39,177 nucleotides of DNA from positions 1 to 39,177 of the forward strand of contig MSJH02000555.1 of NCBI GenBank assembly GCA_001931875.2, in the 5' to 3' direction. The position numbers were made by a program, and so were the translations under genes. The DNA is from Byssochlamys sp. IMV 00236 (Eukaryota; Ascomycota; Eurotiomycetes; Eurotiales; Thermoascaceae). The notes beneath the pieces were generated by a model. It was given only the letters and a program-made list of their open reading frames with translations, was not told the origin of the DNA and ran no database searches. Position 1 is the first letter of the stretch. Each line of letters opens with the position of its first letter. Below are positions 21,647-31,800 of the stretch, in pieces.

Positions 21647-23264
21647 GTGAGCATGATCGGACGACGACAATGTGTATAGTAATTTTTACGGTACTTGAAA
21701 TACACAAAGGCTGGGAAGTGTTCTTAGTATATCTTCGTCGATTGCCTTGTTCAAAAAATTGATAACTGTTGGATTAACAACAAGTCTATTTTCATCGTCA
21801 TCGTCATTCGTGGTATCATCATCCAAGAGAAAGCTGTCTGTATCATTTTCATCCATGTCGTCGTCGTTATCATCATCATCATCGTCGTCGTCGTCCTCAT
21901 CATAGACTTGAATATTATGATCATCAACGTCATCAAATTGAGCATTTAACTCCATTGCAGGTCTTCCTCCTGACTCACTATCTTCTGTACTTTCTTCATC
22001 CTGACTAGATTCGTCGTACTTTACGTCATCAACGCTTTCAAACGACCGTTCATCGTCCTTTTTTTCACGTAGCACGTCCAGACTGCTTGTTCTCTTGCGT
22101 GGTTTATAAAACGATGAATCATTGATATCAGTGTAGGCATCAGGTAATGGCTGCTTATTTCGTCTTGTCTTTCGCATAGATGAGATAGGAATACGCCTTA
22201 GACAGTCTGTAAACGTTGTCTTTGTCACATTCAGTTCGTTTCCAATCTTTAGCTTCCACGCTTTTTTTCTACAGCGTGGTGGTATGCCTTGATCCCACAA
22301 TGTAATTGTCCGCTTATCGTGAAAGCGCAGGTGCCATTTGGGAAAAATATCTGTTTCCCACATCTGTATTGCCTGTGTCATCTTTTTATCCTTCTCTTCT
22401 CGCTTTTTCGATAGTTCCTTTTGCTTTTTGGCTTCCATTTTCTTTGCCTTTTTCATCATAGCTTGGTATTCCTGGAGATGTTTCTTTTCCTCTTGTGGAT
22501 CTTTTGGTGGAAGTGTCCTGCAAATGATAAAATGAGTTTCTCTCCCGCTTGATCATACGCTATTGTATACTATACCTAGGGCGTGTTTTGGATATAACTG
22601 TTTCCAAAAGTGATGGTTTCTGGTTGATTTTGCTTCGCTTAAATGGATTCAAACTGGTCAAGGGAGAGTAAGTTAGCATTTATCTTTCCTTTTTCTTTTC
22701 TTTTTTTCTTTTTTTTTTTCTTTTTCTTTTTTTTTTACTATTCGCTTACTTTGTTTTTGCCTTGGGACTTATTGAAGTACCACCAGATGTCACAATAACT
22801 TCTGCCTCATTGACGTTACGTCGTGCTCCACGAGAACGTCCATTGTCCTCTTGAACATTTGTTGATGCAGCGGCTGCAGCAACAGCAGCAACTGTAGCAG
22901 CTGCAGTGGTTGACGTTGACGCATCATCCAAGACGTCCGATATCGAATAAAAAGGACCGGATATATCTGAACTTGTGATGGTCATGTTTGTGTCATTATT
23001 CTCTAATGGCGTCGAACGTCGAGGCATGAACTTCATAAATTTGGAAGGTGAATTATGAGTGTTGTCTCTTGGCAAATCAAGAGATACTTCTTCAAAGAAC
23101 TGGTCATAGTTGTTTTTTGAATCTGGTATATACATCCTGTCGTTATTGTTGTCGCTAGAAGAGTGGTCCAACGATATTTCATCAAGCATCTTGTTGACTG
23201 AATTATCTTCAAGATGAGCAGATGCTAGAGTATCTGACATATCAGTCTTATTTCGTTCATTCAT
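20867..23264 (-). CDS. TBC-domain protein, TBC1D12/TBC1D14-like, with a non-canonical Gln finger
   Basis: Minus-strand exons 23264-22750, 22653-22576, 22517-21695, 21584-21510 and 21460-20867 give 694 aa. The first ~190 residues are disordered with a poly-Ala/Thr stretch. A Lys/Glu coiled coil (KKAKKMEAKKQKELSKKREEK) precedes the start of the TBC fold (LWDQGIPPRCRKKAWKLKIGNELNVT). A poly-Asp/Asn insertion sits inside that fold. It resumes with DEDILRTLPSLCVFQ (Arg finger), GPLFSSLRKVLHAYVGYRP, and a C-terminal half rich in TBC motifs (LFLHFKN-like, LPDWFMTIFASIIPLELSSRLWD). TBC proteins stimulate GTP hydrolysis by Rab GTPases. The motif normally YxQGMS reads YPRGTS at the exon 4/5 junction, so the catalytic Gln is missing. 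Confidence 0.88.
21588..21642. repeat. (TA)n plus A37 tract in a TBC-gene intron
   Basis: About nine TA units run straight into 37 consecutive A. On the coding (minus) strand this is a poly-T then AT tract ending at the acceptor of exon 4 (exon start 21584), so it probably serves as the polypyrimidine tract. Confidence 0.85.
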
Positions 23265-24125
23265 TTTATAAAGAATAACAGCAACTAAAAAAATTAAAAA
23301 CAGGTCTAAAATTGATTGCGTCCTTTTTTTTTTTTTTTTTTATTCTCGCTTCCCCGCATAAAATTCATCTGGCAGATCCATTGTTTGTGCTGGCTGCCAA
23401 ATTCAAAAATAGGGTATTGGCTTCACTTGCCATTTCTGGATAAGTTCTTATGAAACAGGAAAAAGAAGTTTAATAAACGTAAACATAATAAAGCTATGTA
23501 GATGTAATTCTTTAAAATCCTTTTTGGGATCAACAGTTACAGACCATAAAAGAAAAGTAATAAGCTGTAGAAAAAGAGGTTAATGTTCAGACATGAGAAC
23601 AATTATCTTTAGATATAACTTCGTTTTTAAACTGAACCTTACATTTTAAGAGAAGATGCCGTGCAGACATTGACTTATTGCAAATCATACGCGTATCTTT
23701 GAGACACTGTTATTTAAATCATAATAAATAACTTTAATAATGATGTGCATACTCTCTCAAATAGTGGTAACTTTGTACTCAACACAAGCAGAGCATTTTA
23801 AAATGGAGATACACTGAGATTAAAGTAATCCAATCATCTCTCGTCTTATTGTAAATAAAAATGCACGCAGAAAAAAAGCCAAAGATAACTATCAAAAGGG
23901 TTTCAAAGGGATAGCAACGGTATCATGGATACATTCCATGTAAAAAACATGAAAAATATTATCATAGTAATAGCAACTATTGTCCTTTTTTCAAAAAGAA
24001 ATTTGGAATATGTAAACATAAAACGTGATAAACAAGTCACAACGAAGATAGACATAAAATGCCTACATTAAGTATTGGGAATATTTATCTCTTTTTTTCC
24101 CTCTACTTTCAGACTGTTCCTTAAT
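23265..24125. promoter_or_regulatory. Divergent promoter region, TBC / Trp-rich gene
   Basis: This 861-bp AT-rich region lies between two divergent genes. It has a long T run near 23324-23341. A 22-codon minus-strand frame near 23360-23425 was noted but is too short to call. I see no RNA gene. Confidence 0.45.
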
Positions 24126-27100
24126 ATGTCACATATCGTTAGAGCTAGAAGAAACCAAAGTAAAGTCGAACACCTTGGAGAAGACGATGATTCTGACGCC
24201 TCACAGACGATGAGCATGACTGACCATGCGTGCACTGATTCTTCCGATCGCTATGATTCTGATTATTCCAATCAGTACGATTCTGAGCACACCTATAGCT
24301 CAGACGATCAGTCTGACAATGGGCCACAAACGGAAATACAAGAACCAGCAAATTCCTACGCTGTGCCAATATTCCCTGATATGGATATGGAAGAAGTTCC
24401 TTATTCAGGCTTTGAGATCAATTTCGACGATCTTGATCGCTTAGATGACCTATTTCAAATGTGGCGTAATGAGAATGAGGGTATCTCTATATCTGAAGAG
24501 GATTATGAAGACTACTTTGAAGATTGTACGCAGCATACTATCGATGAAAATGGTGATATCTGTTTTCCAGTTATGGTTATTGATCCTGAGACAGATACAC
24601 TCATGACAGAGGAGAAATATGCTGAGAAGCAGAAAGCTGCTAAAGAAGCACCTACTCAGTGGCGAAGAGGTAAAAAAAATATTTCTGATATGAGTTGCGG
24701 CCATAATCTGAGCAATACATTCTTCACAGGTTCATTCTCTCAAAAGAAATACTCTTCTGCTCCTGCTAATCAAAAGTGGGGCCACAGTGGCCATGAGGAG
24801 CTCCTTTCTGAGAAAGATGACGATAGATGGCCTAAGAGCACCCAAACGCACAAGCTTCATTCCAATGCCAAATCTTCGTATGGTAGCAACTGGAGTCGCA
24901 GCGGTGATCATGGTCGATTTTATGACAACAATGACAGTCGTAGTAAGACCCTTTCAAGGTCATCTAGATCTTCCCCTTCAGCTTCTTCTGGCGGTTACCA
25001 GTCCGCTTGGGCTACAGTTACGCCTGATAAGCTGTTAGACTATAGCCACAGTAACTTTGTTTCCCCCACTGTTCCAAAAGACACTGTTCCTGCTAAGTCT
25101 GTTACTGTTCAGCCTTCTTCTTCTTCTACCAGTGCTCCTGTTCCTGCTAATACTGATCCTGCCCATGGTGCTCCTACCAATGCTGCTCCTGCCGTCATTG
25201 TTCCTAAACAGCCTACCTCAGTCACCACTCCTGCATCCCCCAAGGATGACTCTCCTGAGTGGGACATCGATGCCACTGTTGACTGGGCAGCAGACTTTTT
25301 TGAACAAGAGGCGGCCCCAAAGGCAAATACGATCAGGGACGGTGATGATATTTTTGTCATCAAAGACTTGCAAGACGGAGCTCATCCCCTGGAAACGCTG
25401 AACGAAGACGAGCAGAATGCCAAGTACGTCATCTCGGTAGGCATTGTCGACGAAGATGAGCCTGCCGTAGAACAAGACTACGAAGAGCTGTCCCAAGAAG
25501 CTAAGGGATCAAGTGCTTGGCGAGGCTTTGCCTCTAGCTGCCAATCTGCCGCCCAACCAAATTTGGACACTCAGCTTCCGGAGACGAGGCGTAGCTCGCA
25601 ATCCTCGTTCAAGTGGTCAAGCGACAATGCCTCTCGCGGTGGCTCAGAAAGGTCTGTCCAGACCAGGCAGAGCAACCAGGACTCCAAACCCCCAAGACCC
25701 AGCACCATTCAGCCTGAAAACGCAAGACGTGGCTCCCAGTCTTCGTTCAAGTGGTCCAGTGGCAATGTTTCTCGTCGGGATTCTTCTGGTTCCGTCCAGG
25801 CAAGAAAAAGCCACATGCCATCAAGATCACCGCCAAGACCAGCTCCCTCCAGCAGCGCATGGAACGCGTTTGCTTTGCAAGAATCAATGGCAAGTGGCAT
25901 TTTAGCGCACACAAGCCCAAAACGTCCACCATCCAGCCAAGAAAAGCAAGGCTATAACAGGACCACACCAAGGTGTAAGTGTTTGTTTTAAAAGTTAAAA
26001 AGATTTATTAACCCGTTTTCTGATTTAGCTTCAAACCAAAGCTGGGGAAGCCGAACGCCTGTGACTGATAGAAGAAGGCCTACAAATACCGTTTTCTCTC
26101 ATGTTACCAACACCACTGCCAATGGCAAGCAAGAACAGTCAAGCTGGAATGATCATGGCAATACCTGGGAATCTAAAAGGGATCAGAATTCTATTGCAAG
26201 CAATCTCACATGGAGCAATAGTTCAGAACTGAAGCAAGACACTCCATCTGACGAAAAGCAATATGAATGTGAATCAAATGGTTCTTCAGATTCATGGCCC
26301 ATGACTAAGGAGCGAAGACATGATCATGATGCTTGGGAAGAATGTCATGGCGCAAGCAACACTTGGAAGCAAGAATCAATCAATAGTAGCGCTTGGCAGC
26401 AAGGAGAACCAAGTCATGTTCATGATAGGCAACAACAGGAAGTAAACAATGGCACTAGGCAACAAACACAACGTATAAACAATAATGACACATGGCAGCA
26501 AGTACAAGAAACAAGCAACCATACCCTGCGACATGAGGCTAACAATAACGACACAAACAACGCTTGGTCCAATTCCTATACGGATGATCATTGGAGCAAA
26601 ACCCAGCAAGCTTCAAGGAGTGAAAGCAGCAAAAACTATGTCCGCGAAACGCAAGCTAGTATCGAAGAAGCATGGTCTGAAGATAAAACGGAAGCAAGTC
26701 ATGAAAACGCTGGCTCTTCATGGACACGAGATTGTGGAGGTGGTTGGAGAGGAAGCCAAAGCCCGATACGCCAGGATTCTTGGAGTCACCGCTCGAGTTC
26801 ACGACGCAACTCTCACTGGAGGTCAAGGAGTTCAAGGGAACAAATATCTAATTATATTGACATTTACAATAATAATCCTACACAAGATACATGGGCCAAA
26901 CAATCAAACGAAAGCTTCCATAAGCCAAGGCATGACACCAGCTGGACTGACTATGCTAAACCAAGCCTGCCCACGGTTGAGCCAACAATAAGGGAAGAAA
27001 GCAATTGGACAGAACAACAAGCAACGATTAACCAAGAAAAGAAACCATTGACACTTACACGTGGATATCTGAACAGAAAGATAGCAGAAGAGAAGAGCAC

Positions 27101-27551
27101 AGAAAGAGTTGAAGAAAGATCACTCTCTGTTCACCACGATGATTCGGATGTTGAAGTGATATTAGACGATGAGAACCATTCAGACTGGATTGAAAATAAC
27201 ACCATCCTTGGTATTCAGCCACCTGAAACAGCAAGACCCCAAACATCAACCAGAAAAGAAGAAAACACGACTCCTTATGGATATGGCCAATATATGCCAA
27301 TGTTATACCCATCTTCAAGGCCAAATGGTATTGATATGACGTACATGCCAGTGATACACTATGGACCCAATGGTCAACCGATGTATGCCATGCCATACCC
27401 TTATTACCCACCCACCAATATACCAGAAGACAACAAAGAAGGCGGTTCAAGCAATGCCTATCAAGCTAATGGCATGATGTACTATGGTATGTACCCATCC
27501 ATGTACCGTTATCCCCAAGCTAGAGAAGAAGGATGGGGACCTTCTAAATAA
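24126..27551 (+). CDS. Large disordered tryptophan-rich protein, function unknown (GW/Argonaute-hook-like)
   Basis: Exons 24126-24669, 24730-25974 and 26029-27551 give 1103 aa. I recognise no folded family. The N-terminus (about 15-180) is acidic (Asp/Ser, then EEVPYSGFEINFDDLDRLDDLF). The rest is Ser/Asn/Gln/Thr/Pro-rich and looks disordered. It has 33 Trp (about 3%). In exon 3, 17 of 21 Trp follow Ser, Thr, Ala or Gly (SSWND, NTWES, SAWQQ, DTWQQ, NAWSN, EAWSE, GGWRGS, EGWGP). This spacing resembles GW/WG Argonaute hooks and GW182 motifs. A tandem repeat (GSQSSFKWSS...SVQ) lies near 25590-25800. The C-terminus is Tyr/Met/Pro-rich (YGQYMPMLYP, YPYYPP), like prion-like tails. The ATG at 24126 is the first in frame. 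An in-frame 60-nt intron could be retained. Confidence 0.8.
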
Positions 27552-27759
27552 AAAGTGTTTAAATGCAGACTAAAGATAAGAGAGAGAGAGAAAAGGGGGA
27601 GATGGACAAGTAAGATCATGTGGCCATAACAGTAGAGAGCACATGATACTGTCATGTGATCCTTTGTATTTTTAAATAGAGCAAAAAAAAAAAAAAAACT
27701 TCTTTTTAAGCAATTGATCTGTACATCCTCTATTGGAGATCTACTGTTACTGTTTCTGT

Positions 27760-27803
27760 TGTGTGTGTGTATGTGTGTGTGTGTATAGTGTGTATATAAA
27801 ATA
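27760..27803 (+). promoter_or_regulatory. (GT)n tract and TATA-like box upstream of the SNF2 gene
   Basis: Interrupted GT repeats at 27760-27784 are followed by TATATAAA at 27793-27800, about 47 bp before the ATG at 27840. The position fits a TATA element with a short 5' leader, but this is read from sequence only. Confidence 0.4.
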
Positions 27804-27839
27804 GAAAGAAAGCGTATATAGATTAGACAACAGATAAAT

Positions 27840-30800
27840 ATGTCAGATACAAGTTCAGTTGATCTTAAACCCAACAGCCGTTCGTCGTCAGTCATGAGTG
27901 TAGAAGATGACATTTATACAGAAACAAAGAAACGAAGAGTGAATAATTCCTACTCCAGTTACTCTGCAGACTCCAGTCCATGTGTCTCTTCTGTAAGACA
28001 ATGTGTTGTTTATATATAAATACAACTAATACGCTTGAATAGACGTCCAGTGTCGTCGACATACCCTCTTTTGCCCGATCGCAACCTATGGTGATCGATC
28101 TCACTCAACCAGAAACACCCACTCAGTCAATGCAAGAGTTGACCATTACGGATAAGAAGCCGTCTCGACAAGCATTGTTTATGGAACAAATGCGTCGACG
28201 TCAAGAAATGAAAGAGAGGCAAAAGCTAGAGTTATCACAAAAGAAACTCGAGGAATGCAAAGCCAAGGAAGAGTTGAGTCGACAACTTAAACAGCAACAT
28301 GAACAGTTTATGTCTTCACAAAAAAAAGTCCTGCAGGAGTCACTTGTGCTACTGAAACAATCAAATGAAGTGCAAAGGAAAAAGGAGCAGAAAAAAATAA
28401 AGGCTATGCAGGATATGCTCAAGCAGACCAATCCAGAAAAAGTGCAAATCAAAAAGAAGGCATCAGAAGAGAAAATAATGAAAAGTCAAGAAAAAGAATC
28501 ACAAGAAGAACCAGCAAGGGAATATTTGGAAAAGAGACGACAAGAAGAGGAAGCAAAGAAAAGATTGTTTACACAGCAGTATGAAGAACGACTGGAACTA
28601 GAGAAAAAGAGACAGCAAGAAGAAAGTCAAAGGTTGGAAGAAATACGAAAACAACAAGTACAATATAGACTGGAAGAAGCACAAAAACGAGAAAGATTGA
28701 AGTTGGAAGAAGAAGCACGAAGGCAAGAGGAATTAAAGAAGGAACAAGAACGATTGAGATTAGAAGAAGAGAGAATGATGAGAGAAAAGGCAAAACAAGA
28801 GGAAGAAGAGCTAAGGCAAAGTAAGATAGAGTCAAAATATTTTGCACTTCAGCAAAAGTTGAATGAACAGAAAAGACTTGAACAAGAAAAGTTCAGAAGA
28901 GAAGAGGAAGAGCGATTAAGGAAAGAACAAGAAGAACGATTAAAGAGGGAGGAAGAAGAGCGATTAAAGCGGGAAGAAGAAGAACGACTAAGAAAAGAAC
29001 AAGAAGACGAAGTGATTGTTGATGAAGAAATGACGAATCGTAATGTCTGTATTGGCATGATCAAGACAGAAATTGTAACACTGCGACCACTCAACTTGAC
29101 CAAAGATGATTTCTTTGAACTAGTCCAAGTGATACCTGAAGGTAGGAGGCATAATGATAATTATTCGTTTGCTGTCACATCTCGCACCGCGCCTATTCAA
29201 TCTTTGGGATGGATACCATTTAGCGATACCAAAGTATTAGGACCACTGGTTGATTATCAAATGGTCTGGTGGGATGCGATCATCCCAAGAAACAAAGTGA
29301 CTTCAATGAGGACACCTCTGTATATCGTCATCTACTGTCGACCACATCATGTCAAGGTAATAGCGCAGTACTTCCAAGAACGGCGAATGTATCTATCGGA
29401 GCCGCCGTTTTATAATCCACAGTGCAGATACTCCAATCCTCATATGAGATTAAATCAACCTGAACAACAAACGATACGCAGTACAGAATACTATTATGGT
29501 GGCAGACCAACTACGGGAATAAACGACCAACAGACACAAAGAGATATACAGCAATTACTGGAGAGCATACCTAGCGATGTACCTATGAAAACCAAAAGGC
29601 GAAAAAAGAAGCCAGTGATTATTCTCGATTCTGATGAGGACGACTTTAAGCAAGGCTCAATAGAAGAAGGACAAGAGCAAGAAGAAGGAGACGGTGAAGA
29701 TGATGGATATATAGAAGGATTGACTGTTCAGTTAATGGAGCATCAAGTCCAAGGAGTGAACTGGATGATCGACAGAGAAAATAATGAAAAGAGCCAAGGT
29801 GGTATATTAGCAGATGACATGGGATTAGGCAAAACGATTCAAACGATTGGACTGATTGCCTCAACAAGAGTTCCAGATGAAAAGAGGATCACGTTGATCA
29901 TCACTCCACTTGCACTTATTCAACAATGGGCGGATGAGATCAGATCAAAGACAGATAAGGGAGCGTTTAAGGTCTTGGTTCATCATGGACCTAGCCGAAC
30001 AAGGGATGTGAATACCTTTTATGACTATGACATTGTGATTACAACATATCAGGTTGTATCTGGAGACATGCCAACGAATCCTAAGGATGAAGAAGTCAAG
30101 ATTACGAGCGAGTATGGGCCATTATTCCAAATGAAATGGTATCGTGTTGTATTGGATGAAGCACAGCAAATTAAGAATAAGAGTACAAGGTCGAGTGTGT
30201 CATGCTCAACGTTGATATCCAAAAAAAGATGGTGTCTGACTGGTACACCTATTCAGAATAATGTAGACGAACTATATAGTTTATTTAGATTTTTAAAGAT
30301 TCAACCTTTAAACAACTATTCAATGTTCAGAAAGACGATATCGATACCTATACAGAATGGGCAATCTAGCCTGGCGATGAATCGATTAAAGGCAGTACTA
30401 ATGGCTACTATGCTACGAAGAACCAAAGATATTCTGAAGGAAAAGCCTCGGTTGGAATTACCTAAAAGAGAAAAGAAGGACATTTTACTTGAATTTTCAG
30501 ATAGTGAACGAAGACTGTATAACCTGTTGAAGCAAAAGACACAGAATAGTGTAAGAGAGTTGTTGAGTCATGGACAATCAGCCTACTTGAATATGCTTTG
30601 TTTACTGTTGAGACTAAGACAGGCATGTGATCATCCAAATTTGATACTTAAATCAATGAATGACAAGGACATGATGGATATCCTAAATGAACAAGACATA
30701 GCTAATAGTAGCAGCTGTGAGTTGTGTGGAAAGTAATGAATGTGCTACATTTTTTTTTTTTTGCTTGTATAGAATACTAAGAATTTACAAATAGTTCCAT

Positions 30801-31545
30801 GGAATCTTCCTGTTCTTATTATTGCTTACCTTGTCAATCACAGATAAATGATATCGGAATATTCAAGTCGAGCACCAAGATTGATAAAATGCTTGATATT
30901 TTAAACAAGACAAGAGAGACGAATCCAAATGAAAAGACAATTATCTTTTCACAGTTCACTTCTATGCTTGATTTGTTAAACGAACCGCTGACGAGACATG
31001 GGTTTAAATACTGCAGATGTAAGTTTATAAAGTAAAAAAAGAAAAAATGTTTATGATTTTTCCATAGATGATGGTTCCATGTCTTCTCAGGAACGTGAGA
31101 GAAGTTTATTAGCATTAAAATATGATCCAAAATGTACTGTCATGCTGATATCATTAAAGTGTGGGTCACTAGGGTAAATATATATATATAAATATAATGA
31201 AGTGACGATAGCAGTAGTTGACCATTTGTTTAGATTGAATTTAACAGCAGCAAATCGTGTCATCTTAATGGATATTTGGTGGAATCCAGCATTAGAAGAA
31301 CAAGCAATCGATAGGGTTCACAGAATTGGACAAAGATTACCCGTTTATGTAACAAGATTGATGATTGATAACACTGTAGAAGAAAAGATTATTCAACTAC
31401 AAGAAAAGAAGGTAAGATGATGACGTGGCACACAAGATATTTACACTATCTGTAGGCTCTCTTATCCAAGGGTGCTCTGGGTGATGGCATTGTCAAGAAT
31501 AACAAACTGTCTGTGAGTGAGATGCGCTCGTTATTTGAAATGTAA
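27840..31545 (+). CDS. SNF2-family ATPase, RAD5/RAD16/ULS1 class, with a reduced zinc knuckle
   Basis: Exons 27840-27992, 28043-30732, 30795-31018, 31068-31173, 31234-31411 and 31456-31545 give 1146 aa. A SUMO-interaction-like VIDLT lies near residue 68. Residues ~100-380 are an almost unbroken Arg/Glu/Lys/Gln helix (coiled coil or single alpha-helix). A globular linker follows (about 383-520: [20 protein letters not shown]). SNF2 motifs: DDMGLGKT (about 644), DEAQ box (about 755), [55 protein letters not shown]. The helicase halves are joined by CELC...CSYYCLPC (about 943-961) where relatives carry a RING finger. The class acts in DNA-damage tolerance and clearing SUMOylated proteins from chromatin. 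Acceptor 30794 was chosen because others meet a stop. Confidence 0.9.
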
Positions 31546-31800
31546 ATGTCGATCCCATTAGGAAAGATGTCATTTACTTTATATGGTATGGATCGCAGTA
31601 ACCATAAACAAAAAAAGGATTTCCTTCCTATTTTGTTAATTCTTCCCTCTCAGTAAATAAACTTTAGAACTTTCAGTGTAGAATTGAAAGAAATTGTATG
31701 ATCGGTCATTTAATTTTTACTTTCCTAGAATTCCTTAATTTATAATATAAATACATTAAATTCATTCATTTTCATTTTCTTCAAAATAAATGCTATCAAT

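Noticed and set aside
23340..23430. Small minus-strand frames (22 and 13 codons) in the TBC/Trp-rich gap
   Set aside because: They are too short, with no splice context or recognisable motif.
24075..24125. Upstream extension of the Trp-rich protein beginning at TTG
   Set aside because: It needs a non-ATG start and has an intergenic-like hydrophobic translation; the ATG at 24126 is preferred.
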